32,064 bases of DNA from Pseudomonadota bacterium (GCA_005776735.1 SXOM01000167.1:1-32064); one strand, 5' to 3'. Numbered from the stretch's first letter, positions 9,030 to 18,585 are shown. Notes: generated from the letters alone by a model not told the origin. A program made the numbers and translations.

Positions 9030-10736
9030 ATGGCCGTCCGTTCCGCCTCCCGAACCTACCCGACGCTGCGCTCGTTCCTGGAGGACTGGCACGGCACGCT
9101 GCGGCTCGGCGCGGTGGCGCTCCCTCCCGGGAGCCTCGACGGCGAGCCTGCGGCCACCCTCAAGCTCGACCTCGTGGTGCCGCTGGTCGGGCGCGTCGGG
9201 CCCATCGAGGTGCAGCTCCTCCAGGCGATGCCCGGCGGCGGGGCGGTGTTCCGCGTGCCGGAGTGGCCGGCCGGGGTGCTCGACGCGGTGAAGCGGGTCG
9301 AGGACGAGGTGCAGGAGCTCAAGGCGTGGCTGCTCCAGAGCGGGCAGCTCACGCTCCCCCGTGGCGACGTCGACGGCGAGCTCCGGGCACTGCGCGCCCG
9401 GGTGCAGGACCTCGAGAGCCGGCCCGCGCGGGTCGGGGCGGCTCCTGGGGCGGCGGGGCCCGCCGCGGCGCCGGCGGCCGTCGAGGGCGGGGTGGTCGAG
9501 CGGGGTCTGCCGGTGCCCGACGTGTCGGGGCTCGCGCCGGCCCTCGCGGGGACCATGGGCGACCGTTCGTTGCGCGACGCGATGATGGAGCTCGCGCTCG
9601 AGCGGGTCACGGGGCTCTTGACGATCGAGCACCCCGACGGGTCGGTGCGCTGGGGCTACTGGCACAAGGGCGGGCCGGTCGCGTGGCGCACCGAGCCGAT
9701 CGTCGAGGACGAGGTGCTCGGCATCCTCCTGTTCCGCGCCAACCAGATCACGCGCGACAACCTGGAGGCGTCGCTCGACCTCATGGAGCGCAACGGCGTC
9801 CGCCAAGGCGAAGCGCTCATCGAGATCGGGGTCATCACGTTCGCGCAGTTGGTCCTGCTGTTGCAGAAGCAGTGCGAGTTCGTGTTTCAGCGGGTCGTGC
9901 GTGAACGGGAAGGCAAGTGGACGTTCCACGTCTTGTCCGAACTGCCCGAACGCTTCGTCGCGCCGGCGCTGCGGGTGCCCTCGTTGTTGTTCCGGTCGTT
10001 GCGGCAGCACGTCAAGGACATGGCGGCCGAGGAGTTGGCGACCACGCTGCGGCCGTGGCTCGACAAGTACGTCTACATCGCCGAAGGTGCGCCGCGGGTG
10101 CTCGACGAGATGAAGACCAACTCCGAAGAGCAGGGGTTCTTCAAGATCGTCGGGTCCACCAGCTACCGTCTGCGCGAGCTCTTCGCAGTCTCCAACCTGT
10201 CACGTTCGGCGACCGCGGGGATGATCTGGACCCTGGCCGACCTGCACCTCATCGAGTTCCGCGACGAAGAGGCGGGGAGCCGCGGGGTGGAGCGGCTGGC
10301 GCGGGTGCTCGACGACCGTCGCCGCGCCGTCACCAAGGGAACCCTTTTCGAAGCGCTCGACCTCCACTGGATCTGCACCTCTGCCGAGGTGGAGATGGCA
10401 TGGCGGCGGCTCTCCAAGGAGTACGGCCCCGACAGCCACGCACGATGGGGCGCAGAAAACGCCAAATCCATTGCTCAACTGTACGAAAAGTTGGAGGCCG
10501 CCTACAACCGCCTCCGGGTGGACGCCCGCCGGCGCGAGTACCGTGCCGAGATCCTCGAGAAGATGAAGATCGAACAGTCGGCCGAGATGTTGGCGAAGAA
10601 GGGCGAGATGGCGGTGATGAAGGAGAGCGCCCGCGAAGCGCTCGAGTGCTATGTCAAGGCCTGCGAGCTGATGCCGAACGTGGCCGAGTACCAGGCGGGC
10701 CTGCAGCAGGCGCGAAACATGCGTGGCGGGGGCTGA
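9030..10736 (+). CDS. DUF4388 (PATAN-like) protein with N-terminal PilZ-like region and C-terminal J-domain-like region
   Basis: 568 aa. 'GLLTIEHPDGSVRWGYWHKGGPVAWR...' DUF4388-like; 'FEALDLHWICTSAEVEMAWRRLSKEYGPDSHARW...YEKLEAAYNRLRVDARRREYRAEIL' resembles a J domain. Confidence 0.75.
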   Translation: MAVRSASRTYPTLRSFLEDWHGTLRLGAVALPPGSLDGEPAATLKLDLVVPLVGRVGPIEVQLLQAMPGGGAVFRVPEWPAGVLDAVKRVEDEVQELKAWLLQSGQLTLPRGDVDGELRALRARVQDLESRPARVGAAPGAAGPAAAPAAVEGGVVERGLPVPDVSGLAPALAGTMGDRSLRDAMMELALERVTGLLTIEHPDGSVRWGYWHKGGPVAWRTEPIVEDEVLGILLFRANQITRDNLEASLDLMERNGVRQGEALIEIGVITFAQLVLLLQKQCEFVFQRVVREREGKWTFHVLSELPERFVAPALRVPSLLFRSLRQHVKDMAAEELATTLRPWLDKYVYIAEGAPRVLDEMKTNSEEQGFFKIVGSTSYRLRELFAVSNLSRSATAGMIWTLADLHLIEFRDEEAGSRGVERLARVLDDRRRAVTKGTLFEALDLHWICTSAEVEMAWRRLSKEYGPDSHARWGAENAKSIAQLYEKLEAAYNRLRVDARRREYRAEILEKMKIEQSAEMLAKKGEMAVMKESAREALECYVKACELMPNVAEYQAGLQQARNMRGGG

Positions 10737-10776
10737 TTCCTTCCGCGTCGCCCCGCGCACCGACGCGGACCTCGCG

Positions 10777-12141
10777 TCAGGGCGGCCGCCCGATGATGCC
10801 GAGCCACCGCTCGACCGCCTCGGCGAGCGCGGGGGCCGCTTCGGGACCGACGACCTGGCGAGGGCCGCCGGTCGCGAGGTCGACCTGCTCCCACGCGCCG
10901 TCGTTCCACGTGGTGCGCACGGTACCCTCCCACTGGGCGGCGCTGCGCGCCTGCGCCGTCGGCTCGTGGTGGCCGGGGCGCGCCGGCCCCGGGCGGTTGC
11001 CGAAGCTCATGGGGGCAGCGAGCGCCGTCGGCGCGGCGCCCGTCTCAGCCAGCGCCGGCGCCAGGAGCGCCGAGGGGGCGACGGGCAGCGGCGCCGGGGG
11101 TTCGGAGCCCGCGACCAAGAGCGGCACGCGCACCAGGCGCTCGTCGACCGGGCCGCCGAGGCCGTAGGTGCCGCCCTCCCCGAGCTTGACGCCGCTGGTG
11201 CCGACGACGACCAGGCGCCAGGGTGCGCTGCGCCACCCCCACGCATCCAGCTCGTCGAGCGCGGCGCCCAGGTGGCGGTCGTCGGCGGCGACGCCGTAGT
11301 CGTACAGATCGGTCAGCTCCTCCACGAAGGCGCCCCGCGCCGCTTCGTCCATGCGGCCCGCGTGGAACGCGGCGCAGCGAGGCTGCAGCCGGCCAAAACA
11401 GCCGAGCCCCCGCCGTGGCGGCGCCCACGAAACGCCGTCGGGCACCGGGGTGAGCGGCTCCCGCGTGGCGGACAGCACCAACGTGAGGAAGAGCGGGCGG
11501 CTCGGGTCCAGCTCCGCGCCCAAGAGCGTCTGCACCGACTGCCGAAGGTGGGTGCTCCGCGCCCCGCCGAAGCGCGACGCCACCCGGCTCGACACAAACC
11601 CCGCGTCCAGGCCCGAGGCCGGCTTCAGGAGCGGGTTCTCGCTCACCAGGGCCGTCTGGTAGCCCGCGTCGAGCAGGCGCTCGGCCACCGTCTGGACCGA
11701 CGCCGCCAGGGGCCGCACCCCCGGGCGGAGCTCGCTGCCATCCGGGGCCCAGCGGCGAACCGTGTCGACGCCGTGCTCGGGCACACCGAGGCCGGTCAGC
11801 GCGGTCGCGATGCCGGGGGTGCTCCACGTCGAGGGGGCGATGGCGTCGCACCGAACCGCGGCCCCGGCCGCGACCAGCGACTCGAGCACCGGCGTGTTCG
11901 GTCGCGGGCCGGCGCACACGCCGAAGCGGTCGGGGCGCGCCGCCTCGACCAGGACGTACACCACCGTGGGCGCGGTACGCGCCCTGGCCCGCAGGCGATG
12001 GTTGAACTTCCGCGACGCCTCCGGCGGGAGCCAGACCACCACGGCGACGCCCACGAGCACCACGAGAAGTACGATCCAGCCAAGATGTATCGTGATGGCT
12101 TGTTCGTTTCGGTTTTTTCTGGTGGGGCGACGGGTGGACAT
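10777..12141 (-). CDS. Membrane-anchored alkaline-phosphatase/sulfatase-fold protein, probably catalytically degenerate
   Basis: 454 aa. N-terminal TM helix (IHLGWIVLLVVLVGVAVVVWL), then PTVVYVLVEAARPDRFG, APSTWSTPGIATALTGLGVPEHGVD and GTYGLGGPVDERLVRVPLLV, which follow the sulfatase sequence order. Confidence 0.75.
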   Translation of the reverse strand: MSTRRPTRKNRNEQAITIHLGWIVLLVVLVGVAVVVWLPPEASRKFNHRLRARARTAPTVVYVLVEAARPDRFGVCAGPRPNTPVLESLVAAGAAVRCDAIAPSTWSTPGIATALTGLGVPEHGVDTVRRWAPDGSELRPGVRPLAASVQTVAERLLDAGYQTALVSENPLLKPASGLDAGFVSSRVASRFGGARSTHLRQSVQTLLGAELDPSRPLFLTLVLSATREPLTPVPDGVSWAPPRRGLGCFGRLQPRCAAFHAGRMDEAARGAFVEELTDLYDYGVAADDRHLGAALDELDAWGWRSAPWRLVVVGTSGVKLGEGGTYGLGGPVDERLVRVPLLVAGSEPPAPLPVAPSALLAPALAETGAAPTALAAPMSFGNRPGPARPGHHEPTAQARSAAQWEGTVRTTWNDGAWEQVDLATGGPRQVVGPEAAPALAEAVERWLGIIGRPP

Positions 12142-12157
12142 GCGGGGGGCGCCCGGG

Positions 12158-13660
12158 TCAGAGCAAGTTGCCGAGCGGGCTGTCGTACAGCACCCGCAGC
12201 GCCTTCTTCAACAGCGGCAGGCGGCCGTTGTCGTACGGGAACCACCACAGCTCCTTGTCGAGCCACGGCAGCGCGTCGTAGTTGACGTGCCGCGCTTCGC
12301 ACATGTGGCGCAGCCCGTCGTCGCTGTGGGCCACACCGATGCCCGAGGCCTTGAGCCCCGCCCACGGCGTCTCGGGCGCGGCGGCGGTGGCCAGGACGTC
12401 GTTGACCATGACCGTCCCGCAGCGGATCTGCTCGGCCAGGCGCCGGCCGCGGCTGCCGCTCCGGGTGAAGACGTAGGCCAGAAGCCCCAGGTGGCTCCGG
12501 TTGGCCTCGAGGATGGCCTCGGCTTCGCTCCCGACCTTCATCACCGGGACCACCGGCCCGAACGTCTCCTTGTTCACGATGTCCATGTCGGCGGTGACGT
12601 CGGTGAGGACGGTCGGCGCGTAGAAGAAGCCGGGCCCCTCGATGCGCTTGCCGCCGCAGGCCACCTTGGCGCCGCGGGCCACCGCGTCGTCGACCAGCGC
12701 GGTCACGATCTCGAGCTGGCGCTGGTTCACCAGCGGCCCCACGTCGATCTCGCCGGGCTGGCTCGCGTCGCCCACGCGCAGCGACTTGACCCGCGCCACC
12801 AGCTTCGGCACGAAGGTGTCGTACACCGCCTGGTGCACCACCAGCCGCTCGATCGACGCGCACACCTGGCCCGCGTTGGCGAACCCGCCCCACAGCACCG
12901 CCTCGAGCGTCCGGCGCGTGTCGGCGTCCTCCATCACCAGGGCTGGCGCTTTCCCGCCGAGCTCGAGCACGCACGGGATGAGCCGCTCCCCACACGCCGC
13001 CGCCACCTTGCGCCCGGTGGCGACGCTGCCGGTGAACTCCACCATGTCGACGCCCGCGGTCACCAGGGCTGCGCCGATGTCGCCGTAGCCGTTGACCACC
13101 TGCAGGCAGCCTTCGGGCACGCCGGCGTCGAGGTACACCTTGCGGAGGATCTGCGCCGACAACGGGGTGAACTCGCTCGGTTTGAGCACGACCGCGTTGC
13201 CCGCGACCAGCGCCATCGCGACGCCCCCGAAGCCGAGGTGGTTGGGGAAGTTCCACGGGGCGATGATCCCGACCACACCACGTGGGCGGTAGTGCAGGTA
13301 GCTGGCCCGGTGTTTGAGGAGCCGCATCGGGATGGGGGAGGGGGCGAGGATGCGCTCGGCCTCCAGCCCGAAGTACGAGAGCAGCTCGAGCTGCGGCATC
13401 ACCTCGTGCAGGAGCCCCTCGTGGCGAGGTTTGCCCGACTCACGCGCGGCGTTCTCGACGATCGTGTCGGTCGCGTCGAGCATCTTGCGGCGCACGCGCA
13501 GGATCACCTCGGCGCGCTCGGCCACCGGCCGCAGCCCCCACTCGACCTGCGCGTCCCGGGCGCGCTCGACGGCGGCGCGCACGGTTTCGGGGGTGTCGAG
13601 GGGAACCTCGCCCACGAAGCTGCCGTTGGCGGGGGAGTGGACACGGAGGGTGGCGCTCAT
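12158..13660 (-). CDS. Aldehyde dehydrogenase family protein
   Basis: 500 aa. PWNFPNHLG, ELGGKAPALV and FANAGQVCASIERL (catalytic Cys) motifs. Confidence 0.93.
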   Translation of the reverse strand: MSATLRVHSPANGSFVGEVPLDTPETVRAAVERARDAQVEWGLRPVAERAEVILRVRRKMLDATDTIVENAARESGKPRHEGLLHEVMPQLELLSYFGLEAERILAPSPIPMRLLKHRASYLHYRPRGVVGIIAPWNFPNHLGFGGVAMALVAGNAVVLKPSEFTPLSAQILRKVYLDAGVPEGCLQVVNGYGDIGAALVTAGVDMVEFTGSVATGRKVAAACGERLIPCVLELGGKAPALVMEDADTRRTLEAVLWGGFANAGQVCASIERLVVHQAVYDTFVPKLVARVKSLRVGDASQPGEIDVGPLVNQRQLEIVTALVDDAVARGAKVACGGKRIEGPGFFYAPTVLTDVTADMDIVNKETFGPVVPVMKVGSEAEAILEANRSHLGLLAYVFTRSGSRGRRLAEQIRCGTVMVNDVLATAAAPETPWAGLKASGIGVAHSDDGLRHMCEARHVNYDALPWLDKELWWFPYDNGRLPLLKKALRVLYDSPLGNLL

Positions 13661-13684
13661 GTCGGGAACCTACCCCGAACGCAG

Positions 13685-13730
13685 CGCGACGCGAGCCGGA
13701 CCCGGATTCCTCCAGGCCGGTCGCGTCGCG
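13685..13730 (-). terminator. Terminator/attenuator-like hairpin between two co-oriented genes
   Basis: cgcgacgcgagccgg (13685-13699) and ccggtcgcgtcgcg (13717-13730) are reverse complements with one bulged base. Located between the lipoprotein stop (13752) and the ALDH start (13660). No clear U-tract. Confidence 0.45.
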
Positions 13731-13751
13731 TCGCCCACCTGTGGGCTTCGA

Positions 13752-14702
13752 CTAGTCCTCGGTCGAGAAGCTCGCTTCGTCGGCGTAGCTCGCCGGGGTG
13801 AAGGCGCAGGCGCCCTCGTCGCCGACACCGGCGTGGATCCCGGCGTCGTCCACCCAGTAGCTCGTGAGGAAGTCGCTGCCCCAGCACTCGCTCGCGGTCA
13901 CCTCGCCCGCGGCCAGGTCGCCGCCGAGGATCTTCGCGTCGCCGCGGCCCATGCCGTCGGCCTGCCAGCGCGACTTCAGGGTGACGATCTCGTCGGTGCC
14001 GCTGAGGTTGAGGTCGGCACCGTAGGCGAGGTCCATCTCGCCGGCGCCGGAGTAGTCCTCGTCGTAGTCGTACACGGCGTCGTACTTCGGCAGGTTCTCG
14101 TAGCCGTAGTCCTCGGTGACCACCAGCGCGCTCACCCCCTCGGCGTCGTAGCTGTAGGTGGTGGAGAACGTGCCGACGTGGTGGATGGCCGGGTCGAGCG
14201 CGGCGGCGGTGGTGAAGTCGATGACGAAGCTGCCGGAGGCCTCCTCACGGGTGGCGCCGGCTTCGACCTCACCGACGATGATGTTGACCGCGTCAGCTTC
14301 GACCGTACCGCCGTTGGGGACCATGAACACGGTCCAGACGTAGCTTTCGTCCTCGTTCTTCTTCACGTAGACGCCGACGGACACCGGGTCGAGGCCGCTG
14401 TCCTTGTAGGGGCCCCACAGGGCCTCGGTCTTGGCCTCGTCGACCCAGGTGGGCTTCTGGGTGTGGACCACGGCCCAGGTGGTGCCGAGCACGACCTTGA
14501 TGAGGCCGTTGACGTTCTCGGTGACGCTGCGGGTGGTCGTGTAGAACTCGGCGTAGGCCGTGGGGTCCTCGGCGGACTTGGCGGCGTCGGACGCCACCGG
14601 CATGTTGATGGCGAGCTGGTCCTCGGTGGGGATGACGTCCTCGCCGAAGATGCTGTCGTCCTGGTTGAAACCGCAGGCGGAGAGGAGGAGGAAGAGGGAC
14701 AT
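13752..14702 (-). CDS. Hypothetical lipoprotein
   Basis: 316 aa; lipobox MSLFLLLSACGFNQDDS; downstream sequence shows normal codon usage. Confidence 0.8.
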   Translation of the reverse strand: MSLFLLLSACGFNQDDSIFGEDVIPTEDQLAINMPVASDAAKSAEDPTAYAEFYTTTRSVTENVNGLIKVVLGTTWAVVHTQKPTWVDEAKTEALWGPYKDSGLDPVSVGVYVKKNEDESYVWTVFMVPNGGTVEADAVNIIVGEVEAGATREEASGSFVIDFTTAAALDPAIHHVGTFSTTYSYDAEGVSALVVTEDYGYENLPKYDAVYDYDEDYSGAGEMDLAYGADLNLSGTDEIVTLKSRWQADGMGRGDAKILGGDLAAGEVTASECWGSDFLTSYWVDDAGIHAGVGDEGACAFTPASYADEASFSTED

Positions 14703-14802
14703 CGTGGGCTCCGTGGTTCGGGGTTGCGCTTATCGGACCCTCGGACCGGGGCGCGTCGAAAAGAAAAGTGTAGGTTAGGCACAGCCGCCCTCGGAGCCTC
14801 GG

Positions 14803-17421
14803 ATGCGCCCCTCCTTCCTGCTTCCCCTCGTGCTGCTCTTGGGGTGCCCGCCTGTCCCCGACTCCGACCCGGGGAAGGACACCGCGCCAAAGGGCCCGGC
14901 CGACGTGGACAACGACGGGTTCGACATCGAGTCGGATTGCGACGACGACGACGCGGCGGTGCACCCGGGGGCCGACGAGCTGTGCAACGAGATCGACGAC
15001 GACTGCGACGGCGTGGTCGACGATGCGCCGGTCGACGAGTCCACCTGGTACGCCGACAGCGACGGCGACGGGTTCGGGGACGCGTCCACGTTCCAGCGGT
15101 CGTGCAGCCAGCCCGCGGGGCTGGTGGCCGACGCCACCGACTGCAACGACGCCAGCGCCGACTACCACCCCGGCGCGCCCGAGACCGGCTGCACCGGTCC
15201 CGACTACAACTGCAACGGCACCTACGACGAGGGCGACGGCGACAGCGACGGGTACATGGCCTGCGACGACTGCGACGACACCCGGGCCGAGGTCAGCCCC
15301 GAGGGGGTCGAAGCGTGCGACGGCCTGGACAACGACTGCAACGGCACGATCGACGACGGCGCCGGCGGTTCGCAGACCTACTACCTCGACGCCGACGGCG
15401 ACCTGTACGGCGACCGGACCGAGCCGGTCGAAGCCTGTGCCCTCCCTCCCGGCTACAGCGAGACGGGCAACGACTGCGACGACGACGACGCCACCATCCA
15501 CCCCGGCGCCGACGAGACGTGCAACGGGATCGACGACGACTGCGACGACGATCGCGACGAGAACCCGATCGACCCCGACACCTTCTACGCCGACGGCGAC
15601 AACGACGGCTACGGGTCGAGCGCGGTCACCGCGGCCGCATGCGACGCGCCCGCCGGCTACGTCGCCGCCTCCGGCGACTGCAACGACCGCAACGCCAGCA
15701 TCAACCCTGCCGCGCTCGAGTATTGCGGGGGTACGGACTGGGATTGCGACGGCGCGGTCAACGAAGCGGACAGCGTCGACATCGCTTCGTACTACGAGGA
15801 CACCGACGGCGACGGGTACTACGGAACGTACGCGGGTGCGGCCTGTACCGCGCCTTCGGGCACGAGCTTCTCGAGCACCGACTGCGACGAGAGCGACGCC
15901 ACCATCAACCCCGCGGCCGATGACGTGTGCAACGACGTCGACGACGATTGCGACGGCGCCACCGACGACGGCAACCGGGTGCCCGAGGACTATGCGTCCA
16001 TCCAGTCGGCGGTGCTCGCGGCGTCGGCCGGCGAGCGGGTGTGTGTCGCGGGCGGCACCTACTACGAGGACGTCGACTTCTCCGGTCACAGCGTGATCCT
16101 CGAGGGCGAGGACGGTTCGGGGTCGACGACCATCAAGGGCACGGCCACGGGGTCGGTCATCACCATCGCTTCGGGCGAAGCGGCGCCCGAGCTGCGCGGC
16201 TTCACCATCACCAACGGCGACGCGGCGTACGGGGCGGGCCTGTACCTGTACGGGTCGCCCGCCGTGCTCGACGACCTCGTCATCACCGGCAACTCGTGCA
16301 CGGACACCTACTGCTACGGCGTGGGCGCGTATGTCTACTACGCCGACGTGCAGGCCACCGACGTGGAGATCTCCGACAACGCCGCGGTGCCGGCGGTCAC
16401 CAGCTCCACCACCTACTACTACACTTCGGGCGTCGGCCTGATGTACGCGGGTTCCTACGGTACGTGGGACGGCCTCACGGTGTCGGGGAACTACGCCTAC
16501 TACAGCGGCCTCTCCAGCAGCTCCCAGTACGGCTACGCCTACGGCGTCGGCATGTACCTGTCGAGCGACCACAGCACGATGGAGAACATCGTCGTGTCGG
16601 ACAACTACGCGTACCGGGGCTCCAGCACCTACGGCTACATCTACAGCTACGGTACCGGGGTCTACGCCAACTCGGGCGACTCGACGTTCGACGGCCTGGA
16701 GATCAGCGGCAACTACGCGTACCTGTACGGCACCTACGACTACATCACCGGGGCCGGCCTCTACTCCTACTACGACACGTGTGATTACAACCACCTCGAC
16801 ATCCGCGGCAACACGGCGGACGCCTACAGTATCAACGGCGTCGGGGCCTACATCGGGTACAACTCCACGCCGACCATCACCAACGCGGTGATCGCCGGCA
16901 ACAAGGGAACGTACTCGGTCAGCGGCTACAACTACATCCAGGGTGTCGGATTCGTCGCCGGCCAGAACGCGATCCCCGTGCTCACCAACGTCGACATCTA
17001 CGGCAACAAGGGCACGGCCGACTATGTGTACGGCGCCGGTATCTACCTCGACTACTACGGCGGGATCGACGCCACCAACATCGCGGTGTGCAGCAACACG
17101 GCGGCCTACAGCTCCTCGGGTGGCGGCGGCGCCGTGTACCTGTACTCGAGCAGCTACTCGTCGGGCTATTCGTTTGCCTACTCCAACTTCTACGGCAACA
17201 GCAGCAGCGAGTTCACCAACCTGTCCACGGTGGTCGGCTCGTCTGGCAACATCGCGGTCACCCCGGGCTACACCAGCGTGGTCTCGAGCGACCCGACGGC
17301 GTGGGACCTCACCCTCACGGCCAGCTCGTCGATGAAGAACGCGGGCGACGCGACGATCACCGACACCGACGGCACGCGCTCCGACATCGGCAGCCAGGGC
17401 GGCCCCGGCGGCGGCTGGTAG
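14803..17421 (+). CDS. Lipoprotein with tandem MopE-type metal-binding motifs and a C-terminal tyrosine-rich right-handed beta-helix
   Basis: 872 aa. Lipobox LVLLLGC; repeated DCDDDDAxxHPGADExCNxIDDDCDG; then beta-helix-like rungs (VITGN..., ISGNYAYLYG..., NVDIYGNKG...). Confidence 0.85.
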   Translation: MRPSFLLPLVLLLGCPPVPDSDPGKDTAPKGPADVDNDGFDIESDCDDDDAAVHPGADELCNEIDDDCDGVVDDAPVDESTWYADSDGDGFGDASTFQRSCSQPAGLVADATDCNDASADYHPGAPETGCTGPDYNCNGTYDEGDGDSDGYMACDDCDDTRAEVSPEGVEACDGLDNDCNGTIDDGAGGSQTYYLDADGDLYGDRTEPVEACALPPGYSETGNDCDDDDATIHPGADETCNGIDDDCDDDRDENPIDPDTFYADGDNDGYGSSAVTAAACDAPAGYVAASGDCNDRNASINPAALEYCGGTDWDCDGAVNEADSVDIASYYEDTDGDGYYGTYAGAACTAPSGTSFSSTDCDESDATINPAADDVCNDVDDDCDGATDDGNRVPEDYASIQSAVLAASAGERVCVAGGTYYEDVDFSGHSVILEGEDGSGSTTIKGTATGSVITIASGEAAPELRGFTITNGDAAYGAGLYLYGSPAVLDDLVITGNSCTDTYCYGVGAYVYYADVQATDVEISDNAAVPAVTSSTTYYYTSGVGLMYAGSYGTWDGLTVSGNYAYYSGLSSSSQYGYAYGVGMYLSSDHSTMENIVVSDNYAYRGSSTYGYIYSYGTGVYANSGDSTFDGLEISGNYAYLYGTYDYITGAGLYSYYDTCDYNHLDIRGNTADAYSINGVGAYIGYNSTPTITNAVIAGNKGTYSVSGYNYIQGVGFVAGQNAIPVLTNVDIYGNKGTADYVYGAGIYLDYYGGIDATNIAVCSNTAAYSSSGGGGAVYLYSSSYSSGYSFAYSNFYGNSSSEFTNLSTVVGSSGNIAVTPGYTSVVSSDPTAWDLTLTASSSMKNAGDATITDTDGTRSDIGSQGGPGGGW

Positions 17422-17451
17422 GCGGGGGCCGACGCCATCGGGCGCGTTGGG

Positions 17452-17473
17452 GGCCGCCGCGCGACCGTCCCGA
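17452..17473. repeat. Dispersed intergenic repeat, core only, inverted
   Basis: ggccgccgcgcgaccgtcccga is the reverse complement of tcgggacggtcgcgcggcggcc. Confidence 0.5.
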
Positions 17474-17543
17474 GGCGGGCAAAGGCGGCCCGGCGGCCCG
17501 GCGTCGGGGCGACGGGCGCCTCACGTCGGGCGCTTGCCCTCGG

Positions 17544-17843
17544 TCAGTCGCACTCGCGGGAGTCGCCGGCGAAGCTGGCCCAGTGCCAGGTCAGGTCCTT
17601 GTCCTGGACGCAGACGCAGGCGGGGGCGCCGCCGCCGCGGTGGTCGATGTCCATGTACATCCAGCCCGCGCGGGCCGGATCGCAGTAGTCGGGCGGGTGC
17701 TCGGCCATGGGCAACGCGAGGGCGACGCCCGACGGGGGGGCCTTGCGGGCCTTGAGCAGCTCCTTCGGCGTGAGGGCGAAGGCGGTGCCCGCGCCGAGCA
17801 CGAGGGCGGCCAGGCCGGCGGTGATCCAGGGCTTGAACGTCAT
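17544..17843 (-). CDS. Small secreted cysteine-containing hypothetical protein
   Basis: 99 aa; signal peptide MTFKPWITAGLAALVLGAGTAFA; mature part with four Cys (DYCDP..., APACVCVQ..., SRECD). Confidence 0.65.
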   Translation of the reverse strand: MTFKPWITAGLAALVLGAGTAFALTPKELLKARKAPPSGVALALPMAEHPPDYCDPARAGWMYMDIDHRGGGAPACVCVQDKDLTWHWASFAGDSRECD

Positions 17844-18006
17844 GGTCTCTCCAGAGGTGCGCGCGGCTAACCCGGTTGGCGGGCCGCGCCTTCCCGCGAC
17901 GCGAGGAGGGGGGCCCCCCGCGGCGGTGGCTGGCGTGGTGGGTGGGCGGCGACGGCGGCGAGGGCGGCGGGCGACAGTGGGCGCGGTGGGTTACGCGCGC
18001 GACCGC

Positions 18007-18081
18007 TGGGGCGTCGACAAGCGGTAAGTCAAGGGACTTTGACTCCCTCATCCGAAGGTTCGAATCCTTCCGCCCCAACCA
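18007..18081 (+). tRNA. tRNA-Gln (anticodon TTG), CCA encoded
   Basis: Cloverleaf folded by hand: acceptor TGGGGCG/CGCCCCA, D-stem GAC/GTC, anticodon stem AGGGA/TCCCT with loop CTTTGAC, T-arm GAAGG-TTCGAAT-CCTTC, then A+CCA. Confidence 0.95.
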
Positions 18082-18579
18082 CTAGGTAGAACGCCGGGTA
18101 TTTCGATGTGACGGAAGGTGCTCCCAGCGAATCACGGCGTTGATAGAGGAGTTCCTGCGTTCGGGTTCGGCGGCGAGCAACTCGGTGGCGAGGGCGTCGG
18201 GGTGTTCCGCTCGGAGCCCGATTGTGGTGAGGGCCTCGTCGGGGAAGTCCGACAGGTTGTAGGTGACGATCCTTGGGGCCTGGGCCGCAATCGCGGTGCC
18301 GACGACATGCGCATCGTCGGGGTCGGGGAGCGCGATGTCCACGGGCGTTGGCGGGACGGCGCCGCGCGGAAACGCCCGGGTCATGGCCCCCCGCAGCCGG
18401 TGCCGCTGGTCCTCCGTGATGTCGGGCCGAGTCCTCGCGAGCGCCGCGAAGCACTCGTCCAAGATGCGGCCGGACCACACCGGCTCGATGAGGCCGGCCG
18501 ACCCGAGCCGAAGGAGGAGGTCGCGGACCGCCGCGTCGTAGAGAACGCAGGCGTCGATGACGATTCGGGAGGACGCCAC
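18082..18579 (-). CDS. PIN-domain toxin-like protein (type II TA)
   Basis: 165 aa. IVIDACVLYDAAVRDLL start, DPDDAHVVGTAIAAQAPRIVTYNLSDF (PIN acidic residues). Preceded by an HTH antitoxin. Confidence 0.85.
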   Translation of the reverse strand: MASSRIVIDACVLYDAAVRDLLLRLGSAGLIEPVWSGRILDECFAALARTRPDITEDQRHRLRGAMTRAFPRGAVPPTPVDIALPDPDDAHVVGTAIAAQAPRIVTYNLSDFPDEALTTIGLRAEHPDALATELLAAEPERRNSSINAVIRWEHLPSHRNTRRST

Positions 18580-18585
18580 GCCGTG

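Noticed and set aside
6561-10010. 1149-aa minus-strand ORF overlapping epmA, efp, epmB and DUF4388 gene
   Set aside because: Arg/Pro/His-rich shadow translation crossing several well-supported genes in other frames.
14293-16794. 833-aa minus-strand ORF opposite the MopE/beta-helix lipoprotein
   Set aside because: Shadow ORF (VVVAVVV-type composition) of a repeat-rich gene.
17908-17919. Perfect palindrome GGGGGGCCCCCC
   Set aside because: Short and of a kind expected by chance in a very G+C-rich intergenic region; no supporting context.
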